Assembly (NCBI GenBank): GCA_032249695.1
Contig: JAVVHE010000002.1
Coordinates: 62,001 to 126,000 of the forward strand
From: JAVVHE01 sp032249695
GTDB lineage: Bacteria > Pseudomonadota > Alphaproteobacteria > Sphingomonadales > Sphingomonadaceae
DNA: 64,000 bases
Direction: 5' to 3'
Part shown: positions 1 to 8,417 of the stretch, piece after piece
Layout of the letters: each line of letters starts with the position of its first letter
How positions within the stretch are numbered: the first letter of the stretch is position 1
Translations under genes and position numbers: made by a program
The notes under the pieces: generated by a model
Databases searched by the model: none
Told to the model about the DNA's origin: nothing
The model's input: only the letters and a program-made list of their open reading frames with translations

Positions 1-585
1 GGCTTCACCAACTTCAATCGCTTTTATTTCGCGCAGACCGACAAGCGCGGCGCCATCGTCGACGAGCGCTTCAACGCCGGCGGGCAGGCGGCCGACTACA
101 TCATCGAGGTGCTTGGGCGGCGGCCGATCAGCTACTGGCAGGCGCGCTATGGCGGCATCGATCGCACGCCCTATGGTTCGATCATCGGCCCCAAGGTGAT
201 GCTCGCGAACGAGATTTCGGGTTCGGGTGGCGACATGCTGCCGTGGATGTTCAAGGCTGCGAAGCTGGGGCCGCTTGTCGGCAAGCGGACGTGGGGCGGG
301 CTGGTGGGCATCGGCCCGATCCCGCCGCTGATGGACGGCGGATCGGTGACTTCGCCCTCGGTCGGCTTCTTCAATCCGGCCGGCCAGTGGGAGGTGGAGA
401 ACCACGGCGTCGCGCCGGACTACGAGGTGGAGCAGGATCCGGCCCTTGTGGCGCAGGGCCGGGATCCGCAGCTGGAGACGGCCGTTCGACTGGCGCTCGA
501 CGCGCTGGCGAAGGAATCGGAACCGTCACCCAAGGCGCCGTCCTTCCCGGTCTACAGCACGACGGCAGGCGAGAGCGGGCAATAG
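1..585 (+). CDS. Tricorn-type S41 serine protease, C-terminal end (5' truncated by window)
   Basis: The reading frame is open from base 1 and stops with TAG at 583-585, so only the last 194 residues are visible. They read as the catalytic C-terminal part of a tricorn-core/C-terminal-processing protease: a strand with D-E-R-F-N-A-G-G, then the nucleophile region S-G-S-G-G-D followed by G-P-L-V-G-K-R-T-W-G-G-L-V-G, which is characteristic of tricorn proteases. In that family the serine after the first Gly attacks peptide bonds and the enzyme trims peptides, in bacteria often as an exported protein. A G-V-A-P-D-Y-E-V motif and a short Pro/Ser-rich tail end the protein. The N-terminal propeller and PDZ parts, and any signal peptide, lie outside the window. 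The family call is firm; the substrate is unknown. Confidence 0.88.
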   Translation, partial: GFTNFNRFYFAQTDKRGAIVDERFNAGGQAADYIIEVLGRRPISYWQARYGGIDRTPYGSIIGPKVMLANEISGSGGDMLPWMFKAAKLGPLVGKRTWGGLVGIGPIPPLMDGGSVTSPSVGFFNPAGQWEVENHGVAPDYEVEQDPALVAQGRDPQLETAVRLALDALAKESEPSPKAPSFPVYSTTAGESGQ

Positions 586-870
586 CGGCCGGGACGGTGA
601 CGGGCGGCGAGGTCCCGAGCGCGCCGAGACCCGGGCCTCGGTTCGAGCAGGCGCTCGCCGACCCCGCCCAGCTGCACCGGCACCAGCTGCGAAACGGGAT
701 GACAATTCCGTCGATCTCGCATCTGCTCGGCACGGCATCGACCGCGCGCTGGAGCAGCGCGCCAGCACCATCTGCCGGGGGATGCCGCCCTCCGGCTGGT
801 CCTTATCGTCGCTAAGATGCGGCGCGCGGTGGCCATGGCGGAGCGGTAGCGCTCACCACCTCCCGACGGC
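586..870. other. Intergenic stretch between convergent genes
   Basis: This 285-base gap lies between the protease gene and the convergent hydrolase gene. All frames here are low-complexity Arg/Ala/Pro shadows with no recognisable protein. A 7-bp perfect stem (744-750 with 756-762, loop of 5) is present but no T-run follows on either strand, so a terminator is possible but not demonstrated. Confidence 0.4.
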
Positions 871-1632
871 TCAGCTCCCGCGCACCCACGCCGCGATGGC
901 GTCGCCAAGGCTCGGCTGGGTGACGGCGGTGACGTGGGTGCCCGGGATGTCGACCAGTCGCGCCTGCGGCAGTGCGGCCGCAAGCGCGGGGGCGCTGCCG
1001 TTGTCGCGGTCGGCGTCGCCGCAGACGACCAACGTCGGCATCGTCATCGCTGCTGCCAACCCGGCAGCGTCGATGCTAGCGAAATCCTGCAAGAGGAAGC
1101 GCGCGCTATCGAGGTCGGTGCCGTTCGCACGCGCGAACTGCATCGCGTACCACTCCCAGCTGCCGGGCTTGTGCTCGCTCCGGTGGTCGATCGCGCGGGT
1201 GAACGCCTCGCCGCGCCGGGTGGCGCCGGTCAGCCCCTCCAGCCCCATGCCGGCAAGCACTGCGCGCCGTGGCTGCGCTCCCAGCGTCACCGCACGAACG
1301 GTCGTCCTCGCGCCGAGACTGTATCCGCCGAGATCGTAGCCGCCGGGATCCAGAGCCAGATGTGCGATCAGCGCCAGGATGTCGCGGCCAAGCGCGTCGG
1401 GAGGCCAGCCCTCGGCGGTGCGGGGCTTGGCCGAGCGTCCGTGCGCGCGCTGATCGGGCAGGATCACGCGAGCGCCCGCGTCCGACACGCGCTGGGCGTG
1501 GCCATAGCGCACCCAGTTGAGCTCGGCGGTGGAAAACAGGCCGTGGATCAGGATGACCGGCCAGCCTTCGCCCAAAGTCTCGAAGGCGATCTCGGCGCCG
1601 TCGAACGACGCAAAACGGTGCAGTTCAGCCAT
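871..1632 (-). CDS. Alpha/beta-fold hydrolase
   Basis: This is a 253-residue cytoplasmic alpha/beta hydrolase with no signal peptide. The N-terminus has the usual V-I-L-I-H-G-L-F oxyanion segment near residue 30. The nucleophile elbow G-Y-S-L-G supplies Ser, C-G-D-A-D supplies the acid, and G-T-H-V near the C-terminus supplies the catalytic His, so the triad looks complete. The family includes esterases, epoxide and haloalkane hydrolases and C-C bond hydrolases; nothing in the sequence fixes the substrate. The ATG start lies back to back with the small plus-strand gene at 1707, so the two share a short divergent promoter region of about 75 bases. Confidence 0.9.
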   Translation of the reverse strand: MAELHRFASFDGAEIAFETLGEGWPVILIHGLFSTAELNWVRYGHAQRVSDAGARVILPDQRAHGRSAKPRTAEGWPPDALGRDILALIAHLALDPGGYDLGGYSLGARTTVRAVTLGAQPRRAVLAGMGLEGLTGATRRGEAFTRAIDHRSEHKPGSWEWYAMQFARANGTDLDSARFLLQDFASIDAAGLAAAMTMPTLVVCGDADRDNGSAPALAAALPQARLVDIPGTHVTAVTQPSLGDAIAAWVRGS

Positions 1633-1706
1633 TGCGGCCGACTAGCACGGGAACCCTAGCAGGCGCGACGCGCTTGGCCGCGAATATTGCGGCGAGGAGA
1701 GCGAGC

Positions 1707-2075
1707 ATGGATGACGGCCGGGTGTGGGCGTTCGAGGAAAGCCTGTGGACCGAAGGCGAGGAGAATTACCGCGCCAAGATCGATCCGGCCTGCCTGATGG
1801 CGTTGCCGGCCGAGCCATTCCTGTTCGATAGCGAGGCTGCGATCCGCGCGGTCAGCAACACACCGAGATGGAGCCATGTGCGCTTCGAGGGCCAACGCGT
1901 CGGGAGGCCCGAGGAAGGGCTGATCGTGATCGCCTACACCGTCCACGCCGAGCGCGGTGGGGAACATTACACTGCCCATTGCTCGACGACGATGCGCCGC
2001 CTCGGCCATGACGACTGGAAGGTCGTCCAGCACAGCCAGTCGATCGCGCCTGTCGTGACTGCGCTCAAAGGCTGA
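1707..2075 (+). CDS. Small DUF4440/NTF2-like protein
   Basis: This encodes 122 residues from an ATG at 1707 preceded by a good ribosome site (AGGAGA about 6 bases upstream). An upstream in-frame ATG at 1632 would overlap the divergent hydrolase start and adds only an Arg/Ala-rich leader, so I reject it. The protein opens with E-E-S-L-W, has a C-L-M-A-L-P-A-E-P-F segment and ends with W-K-V-V-Q-H-S-Q-S, matching the SnoaL/NTF2-like cone fold of DUF4440 proteins. Such proteins are usually small dimeric binding or isomerase-like proteins; no active-site assignment is possible. There is no signal peptide. The neighbouring hydrolase is divergent, so shared function is only a guess. Confidence 0.75.
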   Translation: MDDGRVWAFEESLWTEGEENYRAKIDPACLMALPAEPFLFDSEAAIRAVSNTPRWSHVRFEGQRVGRPEEGLIVIAYTVHAERGGEHYTAHCSTTMRRLGHDDWKVVQHSQSIAPVVTALKG

Positions 2076-2078
2076 CGC

Positions 2079-4253
2079 CTACTCGGCGGCGACCGCGTCC
2101 CGCTCGGCGGGGGCAATATAGTGGCGTGCGAACCGCTCGATGCCGTCCTTCAGCGATGGCAGCAGCTGGCCGCGCACAGTGCCGAGTGCGACGTCGGCAG
2201 GGCGCGGCGCCGCCCAACCGAGTCGGCTCGCCGGGACCGCGTCGATAAGCCCGGTATCGAGCCCGCGTGCGTTGGCGATCGCCCGTGCGAACTCCGCCCA
2301 ACTGACGCGCGTGCCGTTGGTCAGATGCCAGATACCAACCGCTCCGTCGATCAGCAGATCGAGCAGCGCATCGGTCAGATCGGGCACATAGGTCGGCGTG
2401 ACGAAGCTGTCGTCCGCAGCCGAAAACCGCCGCCCATCGGTCAGCGCATCGGTCAGGTGCACCGCGAAATTCCATCGATCGTGCGGCGAGAAGAATGCGG
2501 CCGTCCGCGCGATCAGCGCGTTCGGGTGCACGTCGGCCACCAACCGTTCGGCTTCCGCCTTGGTGCGGCCATAGACGTTGAGCGGCGCGGGCGTGTCGTC
2601 CTCGGTATAGGGCGCGCGCTTCGCGCCATCGAAAAGCTGGTCGGTTGAAATCAGCACGAAGGGCAGCCCGCGCTGGGCACAGGCCTCGGCCAGCGCGGCC
2701 GCGCCCAGCGTGTTCAGTTGGCGCGCCAGCTCGGGTTCGCGCTCGGCGCGGTCGATGTCGACCAGGCCCGCGGTGTGGACCACCGCCCACGGCTTCGCCG
2801 CGTCCAGCGCCGGGCCGATCGTTTCGGGCCGGACCAGATCGATCACCTCGCGCCCCACGGCTAAACAGCCGAGGCCGCGCAGCTCGGCATGGTGGCACAG
2901 CCGCTGGCCCAGCGTTCCGGTCCGTCCAGTCACCATCAGCCGATGATCGCGCACGAAGCGAGAGCGCTTGGGCGCATGCGCTCGTTCCCACCATCCCGGC
3001 CCGGCCAGCAGGCGGCGCATCGGCGGAGTCTCGCCGCTCGCGAGCGCGCGGATCAGCGGCGCCATCGCGGTCGGCCTTGGGCTTCCGCTGCGCACATCGA
3101 ACACGCCGGGTTCGTAGCGGTCGCTCGTTCCCGTCACCAGCCGGTCCCAGCCAAAGCTGCCGAGCAGCGCCCATGCTGTTACCGCCTCGATCTGCGCACC
3201 ATCCGATCGGGCACGCTCGGCGGCGCGCCAGACGCGCTCGAACCAGCGCAGCTGTTCCTCGCGCGTGCAGCCGTTATGGGCCTCGGTGACGGCGATCGGG
3301 TTTCGATAGCGGTCCCACGCCTGCCCAAGGATTGCCTGCGGGCCGAGCAGGCGGTCGGGCGCACGACGCGCTGCAGACAGGTTGGACAGCGGGGCGCCAT
3401 CGCCCGCGGGCGGGCCACCGCACGCTTCGGGGCGGCACAGCAGCCGTTCGCTCGAAAGATAGTGGTTCACACCGATCAGCTGCGGCGGGCAGGGGTCGTC
3501 GGCGATGGCGCGTAGGCGGTCGCCGAGCCCATGTGCCGCGATCCGCTGCCACAGCGGATGGCCGGGCACCACGTGGCCGAACATCAGGTCCCAGCCAATC
3601 CAGCGGCGTTCGTTCTCGTAAGCGGCCTGCTCGTCGGCTGCCTCGTCGTCGGCGTGTGCGAAGCCGAGATCGTCGGTCGCAATCAGGCGCGCACGACTGC
3701 CACAGACCGCCCGGACCTCGCGCATCGCTAGTCGCGTGGCGTCGATCTGATTCAGCACCGCTCGCCAGAACGATGTCTCGTCCAGTCGGTGCGGATACCA
3801 CAGGCCATAGAGACAGGCGAAGCGCGCCGTCGTGACCGGTTCGTTGACCGGCGTCCAGTCGGTCAGCCACGGATAGCGCTCGGCGACCGCGCGGGCATGT
3901 GTCGCTAGTCCGACCGCGAAGCCGTCGTCGTCGATCAGGCTGGTGTGGCGCGGGCCGGAGCCGTGGTGGATTAGGCCGGCGATCGGGCGGATGCCGAGCG
4001 CGCGCAGGCGGCCCATCCGCTCGTCGGTCCATCGAAAATCGCGCTGTTCCGGGTTGCCGGTTGAAATCCGCTCCCACAGCAGCGGATAGCGCAGCGCGGT
4101 GATCCCGAGCTCCGCGAACTGGTCGAGATCGTCCAACCGCCGGTGGTGGCCCGACCAGTCGATCTGGTCAAAATAGCGGTCCCACACACGATTGACGGTA
4201 CATTCGAGGCCGCCCCACATCTCCAGGCGCGCCGAATCGGCAATGGCGCCCAT
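2079..4253 (-). CDS. GH1-like glycosidase fused to RmlD-type sugar-nucleotide reductase
   Basis: This is a 724-residue two-domain protein. Residues 1 to about 425 resemble a family 1 glycoside hydrolase TIM barrel: T-P-V-N-E-P places the acid/base at Glu138, and V-T-E-A-H-N-G at about 322-328 is a modified version of the usual T-E-N-G nucleophile motif (Glu324). Residues 438-724 are an extended short-chain reductase of the dTDP-4-dehydrorhamnose reductase type: V-T-G-R-T-G-T-L-G-Q binds the dinucleotide, S-T-D and Y561-x3-K565 form the catalytic set. No signal peptide is visible, so it is probably cytoplasmic. The pairing suggests linked handling of a glycoside and a sugar nucleotide, for example in polysaccharide or glycoconjugate metabolism. 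Its 3' end abuts the convergent DUF4440-like gene. The domain calls are firm; the activity is inferred. Confidence 0.85.
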   Translation of the reverse strand: MGAIADSARLEMWGGLECTVNRVWDRYFDQIDWSGHHRRLDDLDQFAELGITALRYPLLWERISTGNPEQRDFRWTDERMGRLRALGIRPIAGLIHHGSGPRHTSLIDDDGFAVGLATHARAVAERYPWLTDWTPVNEPVTTARFACLYGLWYPHRLDETSFWRAVLNQIDATRLAMREVRAVCGSRARLIATDDLGFAHADDEAADEQAAYENERRWIGWDLMFGHVVPGHPLWQRIAAHGLGDRLRAIADDPCPPQLIGVNHYLSSERLLCRPEACGGPPAGDGAPLSNLSAARRAPDRLLGPQAILGQAWDRYRNPIAVTEAHNGCTREEQLRWFERVWRAAERARSDGAQIEAVTAWALLGSFGWDRLVTGTSDRYEPGVFDVRSGSPRPTAMAPLIRALASGETPPMRRLLAGPGWWERAHAPKRSRFVRDHRLMVTGRTGTLGQRLCHHAELRGLGCLAVGREVIDLVRPETIGPALDAAKPWAVVHTAGLVDIDRAEREPELARQLNTLGAAALAEACAQRGLPFVLISTDQLFDGAKRAPYTEDDTPAPLNVYGRTKAEAERLVADVHPNALIARTAAFFSPHDRWNFAVHLTDALTDGRRFSAADDSFVTPTYVPDLTDALLDLLIDGAVGIWHLTNGTRVSWAEFARAIANARGLDTGLIDAVPASRLGWAAPRPADVALGTVRGQLLPSLKDGIERFARHYIAPAERDAVAAE

Positions 4254-4358
4254 AGCACGTCACCTTCGTTCAGATTGGCTGTCGCACGTTCATACGCCCG
4301 GCTGCGGGCCGGGGTTCCGCAGACGCAACGTTGTTGCGCTTGAGAAGCGCGGTAGACG

Positions 4359-7300
4359 TTAGCGACGCGCGAGCAGTGCCGGCGGGGTGGGCGTAAAGTC
4401 GGCGCGCGCTTCCACCGGGTTGTTGATGACGCTGTAGAGCCGTCCATTCGCCTTGGCGCGGAAGAATGCCTCCATCTCATCACGGTGGAATGGGCGGCTG
4501 CCGGTGCGGCCGAAGATCGAGATCTGGTTCCCACTCTCGTCGACCGCGCGGTCGCGATCGAGACCCTTCGACAGCGCGAGCGCTGGCGCAGGTGTCTTCG
4601 CCCACGCGATGAGTTGCGGCTTGGGCTCGGGGGAGAAGCCGTAGAAGTTGGGCTGGCTCTCGGGCGAGGTCATCTGCAGCACCTTGAGTCCGTTCCGACC
4701 GTCCGCGACATAGGCGAACAGCGAGGCGTTGGTGGTGCCGAGGATGACGTCCTCCGCGTCATTCAGCTTGCCGTCGGCGGTGAAGAACCCGTGCAGCCGG
4801 GGCCGGTCGGCGGTGCGGATGTCGATGATCGCCAGCCCCTGCGACTTCGCGGCCACATAGGCGTAGGTGCGCGCGAGATAGATCTTGCGTGCGTCGGCGA
4901 GCGGCACGACCGTCGGCTGCAGCTGCGGATCGCCCTGCACCGTCACGTCCATCACTTGGAGGCCCTTGGCCGTCGTCACGAACAGATAGCGGAACTGCAG
5001 TGCGGACGCGCGCGCGTCCTCCAGCGGCACCGTCTTTAGATAGACGGGATTCAGCGGGTCCTTGATGTTGACGACTGCCAAGCCCTGCTTGGTCGCGATA
5101 TAGGCGAAGTCGCCGCCCAGCGTGATGTGGCGCGCTCCGGTCAGCACGCCGCCGGGATTGAAGGTCGATCCGCGCTTCAGGAAGTTGTTGCGCGGCTCGC
5201 GGTCGCGCATCGTGTCGATATTGACTGCGATCAGCCCTTCCTCGCTGTCGGTAACGAACGCATAGCTGAAGCTCTTCGCCATCGGCTGCTCGTCGTTCAT
5301 CTCGCGGATGGCCTGTGTGTTGCGCGCGGGCGCGATCGCCTGCGCATAGGTCGGCAGCGCGACGCAGGTGGCGTTTCTGGTTGCGACATGGGTGTTATGC
5401 CCGAGCGGGCTGAACGGCCGACTGACGATCCGCTCGCTCACGCCCTTGTTGCCGACGTTGGCGACATCGAAGACCGTGAACCCGCCCTTGCCGGTGGCGG
5501 CGTAGAGATATTCGCCCTGCGCCTGAAGGCAGTTGACGAGACCTGCAGCGCCGCGGTGGCTGTTGGCGACCTCCTCGGCCGAGCCCGTCTCGCCGTTGCC
5601 TCCCTTACCCAGCACCGGCCCACGCCGCCACTCCTTGAGTTCGCGGCCGCGGTCGATGAATTGCTTGTACCAGTCGGGGAAGGCGTAGCGGTGGAGGTAG
5701 CTGCCGAGGACGGCCTGCGGCTCGCGCCATTCGGTGACGCGGATGGCGGAAACCGCGCCAGCCTCGCCCACATAGGCGTGCAGGCCGACGAAGTTGATGT
5801 AGTTGCCGCCGAGGATAAAGGTCTGAGCCAGAACGGAATTGTTATCGTTGGCCTGGCTCACGTGGCAGTCGGAGCAGGTCTTGGTCTCGGTCGTCCTCAC
5901 CGTGTGCGGGAAGTGCGGCGCAAGCGCCTGCGCCGAGTAGCCGGCCGAGCTGACGGGCTGCTGCTGCACATAAATCCGCTCGCGATTGACGTTGGTGGAC
6001 GACAGAATCAGCGCCGAGGACGACCGTACGGGCGCGATGATGTGGTCTTTCGTCGTCATATGGCGACCTAACTGGAAGATTTCGTCGCGCGCGACCTGCG
6101 GGTTGTAGCTCGCCCAGTTGCGCGTCTCGCCGCCTTCGTAATGGTGCAGCTCGGTCTTCCAGTTGGCCTCGATCGGCAGGTGGCAGCCGCCGCAGCTCGT
6201 CGTCCAGCTCATGTGGCAGCTGAAGCACGCCATGTTCTGGTCCTGGTGTGCGCGCGCGCTGGCGGGCACGCCGAGGCCCCAGGGCTGGCGCCCGTCTGCC
6301 GTTACATAGCCCATCAGCTTCGCGCGGGCGGCCTTTTCGTTGTAGCGCGGGTTGCCGGGCGTCACCGTGTCCTTGACGAGGCTGACGATCCACTCGCGGC
6401 TGTCCATGATCGACCGCTGGATCAGCACGCGGCGCCCGTCGCGCTCGGCCCACTCGAACCGGCGCTTGCCATCGGGATTGCGGATCAGGCTCAGATCCTG
6501 GCCCTTTGGCCCGGCAGCGAGGTTTGAGGTGATGAGCGTCGGGAAGGCGTCGGCGGTGCCGTGGCAGTCCTTGCAGCCGATCTGCACCGCGTTCGCCACC
6601 TCGGTGTGAATATAGCCGTTGCCGTGGCCGTCCTGCGCGAAGTGGCAATCGGCGCACTGCATGCCGACTTCGGTGTGAATATCGAACATGTGCACCGACT
6701 TGCCGGGCTGGCCGGGGCCGGGCTTGGTGCCGGGCTCGACGAACTTGGGCGCGGTCGCCCAGCGCCACTTTTCGGGATCGTCATTGGCGACGATATGCTT
6801 GGTGTCGGTGCCCCAGGTCGACTGATCGCCGTCCTTGTCGAGCAAGTTGCCCAGCCGGTCGCGCTTGAAGATGCCGCGGAAGTTCCAGCCGTGGCCGTGA
6901 TAGTCGGCAAACTGCGTGTCCTTGTTGCCCGCGTTCAGGTCGTAGACGTTGCGCACGAAATCCAGATCGGCCCACTTGCCGTAGGGCGCAGTCGCCTCGG
7001 GGTTGCGATCGAGCACTTCGCGCTGGCGCGCGCTGGATGGATATTGTTGCTGTTCCGGCCACATGCGGGGCGCATCGGATTCGTAATCCCACATCGTGTA
7101 GCCGAGGTAGGTGTTCAGGAACATGTTCGGCTGGTGCATGTGGCACGGCATGCACTGCGAGGTCGGGATCGAGCGCGTGAACGCGTGCTCGACCGGGTGC
7201 CCGCCCTCGTTCCGCGGGATCGTCGGATCGACCGTCGCGGTTGTGCCGTCGCGGCCGAACTTGGAGAAGGTCATGCTGTGCCGCGGCTCGCGGTCATTTG

Positions 7301-8414
7301 CATAGACGACATGGCACGCGCCGCAGCCGCTGGTGCGATAGTCGCCGGGCTGGTCGTTCGTGCCCATGAACCACATCAGCGGGTCGTTGAGGCGCGTCTT
7401 GTGGATGTTGATGAGCGGGACGGAAATGCGCAGCCCCGTCGCTGGCCCGCGGTTCGATTGGCGGATGTCCGGGCGGCCGGGCTCTTCCAGCTTCTGCGTC
7501 AGGCCCGTGCTGTTGGGCAGGCCCACTTCGGCAAACTGCGTGTTGATGTTGCGGCCGCCGCGCTCGAACACGCGGAACAGGTCGGCGGGCGGATAGACCG
7601 TCCACATCGGCATTGGCAGCAGCCGCTCGATCGCGCCGCGCTTGATCGCATCGGGCGTCAGCAGGTTGAGCTCGGCTCCGATCGGCTGCGCGCAGAGCGG
7701 CACGCCCGGCAACGACCCCTTGCCCGGAGGCGCCGGGTTGATGTCGGCGGTCAGCAGGCAAGCGGGCTCGCCCTCGCGCGTGTAGGCCTCGCCCAGCGCG
7801 CCGCGCTTGAACGGGATGATGCCGTTATTATAGCCCGCGCCATTCCACAGCATCGCGCCAGAGGCCATGATGCTGCGCTCGGCGGCGTCGATCGTGTTCT
7901 GGTGGCACGCTCCGCACGCTTCGCGGACGACGCGGTAGTCGCTGGGGTTCACGAACTTGATGAACTCGGGCGCCTCGCGGTTGAGGATCGTGTAGCCGCG
8001 CTTGGGGTTCGCAGAGCTGACCTTCTCATACGGCCCGTCACCATGCCCCTCATAGCCCCACGCTTCGGGGAAGCGTGGGAGCACGTGCGCCTGGTCGCGC
8101 AGCTCGGCATAGCGGTGATCGGCCTTGGCGAGGCCCGCCGGCACCGCGAGCCTGGCGTTGCCGCCGTGGCAATCGGTGCAGCCCAGCACGACCGCGTCCG
8201 ATCTGTGCATCGTCTTGGCGTCGCTTGCCGTGTGGCAGCTGCGGCAGCTCGCCGACTTCGCGTCCGCCTGCTCCCACGTCTGGTTGCGCGGCGCAGGCGG
8301 CGTGAACACGCTGGCGTAATTGCGGATGACCGGCTTTTCCTCGCTGGATGCGTGGACGCCGGCCGGGCCGATCAGCGCAGCGAGAGCAACAAGGAAAGCA
8401 AAGGCGCGCTTCAT
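4359..8414 (-). CDS. Ten-heme c-type cytochrome with C-terminal LVIVD-type beta-propeller
   Basis: This is a 1351-residue exported protein. The start gives a clear Sec signal (M-K-R-A-F then a hydrophobic core ending G-V-H-A-S). Ten C-x-x-C-H heme sites are visible, with first Cys at residues 57, 79, 167, 364, 421, 587, 614, 730, 741 and 847. From about residue 960 to 1250 there are repeated blades of the type Y-L-F-V-T-T-A-K-G-L-Q-V-M-D-V, the pattern of LVIVD-repeat propellers; a non-repetitive tail follows. It is the last gene of a minus-strand operon, directly after the outer-membrane barrel gene (stop and start 3 bases apart). I infer an electron-transfer protein at or outside the outer membrane. 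No closely matching named cytochrome is recognised, and substrate and electron direction are unknown. Confidence 0.88.
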   Translation of the reverse strand: MKRAFAFLVALAALIGPAGVHASSEEKPVIRNYASVFTPPAPRNQTWEQADAKSASCRSCHTASDAKTMHRSDAVVLGCTDCHGGNARLAVPAGLAKADHRYAELRDQAHVLPRFPEAWGYEGHGDGPYEKVSSANPKRGYTILNREAPEFIKFVNPSDYRVVREACGACHQNTIDAAERSIMASGAMLWNGAGYNNGIIPFKRGALGEAYTREGEPACLLTADINPAPPGKGSLPGVPLCAQPIGAELNLLTPDAIKRGAIERLLPMPMWTVYPPADLFRVFERGGRNINTQFAEVGLPNSTGLTQKLEEPGRPDIRQSNRGPATGLRISVPLINIHKTRLNDPLMWFMGTNDQPGDYRTSGCGACHVVYANDREPRHSMTFSKFGRDGTTATVDPTIPRNEGGHPVEHAFTRSIPTSQCMPCHMHQPNMFLNTYLGYTMWDYESDAPRMWPEQQQYPSSARQREVLDRNPEATAPYGKWADLDFVRNVYDLNAGNKDTQFADYHGHGWNFRGIFKRDRLGNLLDKDGDQSTWGTDTKHIVANDDPEKWRWATAPKFVEPGTKPGPGQPGKSVHMFDIHTEVGMQCADCHFAQDGHGNGYIHTEVANAVQIGCKDCHGTADAFPTLITSNLAAGPKGQDLSLIRNPDGKRRFEWAERDGRRVLIQRSIMDSREWIVSLVKDTVTPGNPRYNEKAARAKLMGYVTADGRQPWGLGVPASARAHQDQNMACFSCHMSWTTSCGGCHLPIEANWKTELHHYEGGETRNWASYNPQVARDEIFQLGRHMTTKDHIIAPVRSSSALILSSTNVNRERIYVQQQPVSSAGYSAQALAPHFPHTVRTTETKTCSDCHVSQANDNNSVLAQTFILGGNYINFVGLHAYVGEAGAVSAIRVTEWREPQAVLGSYLHRYAFPDWYKQFIDRGRELKEWRRGPVLGKGGNGETGSAEEVANSHRGAAGLVNCLQAQGEYLYAATGKGGFTVFDVANVGNKGVSERIVSRPFSPLGHNTHVATRNATCVALPTYAQAIAPARNTQAIREMNDEQPMAKSFSYAFVTDSEEGLIAVNIDTMRDREPRNNFLKRGSTFNPGGVLTGARHITLGGDFAYIATKQGLAVVNIKDPLNPVYLKTVPLEDARASALQFRYLFVTTAKGLQVMDVTVQGDPQLQPTVVPLADARKIYLARTYAYVAAKSQGLAIIDIRTADRPRLHGFFTADGKLNDAEDVILGTTNASLFAYVADGRNGLKVLQMTSPESQPNFYGFSPEPKPQLIAWAKTPAPALALSKGLDRDRAVDESGNQISIFGRTGSRPFHRDEMEAFFRAKANGRLYSVINNPVEARADFTPTPPALLARR

Positions 8415-8417
8415 GAT

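Noticed and set aside
4297..4313. Hairpin CCCGGC/GCCGGG downstream of the cytochrome operon as a terminator
   Set aside because: Only 6 bp with no T-run, expected by chance at this GC content.
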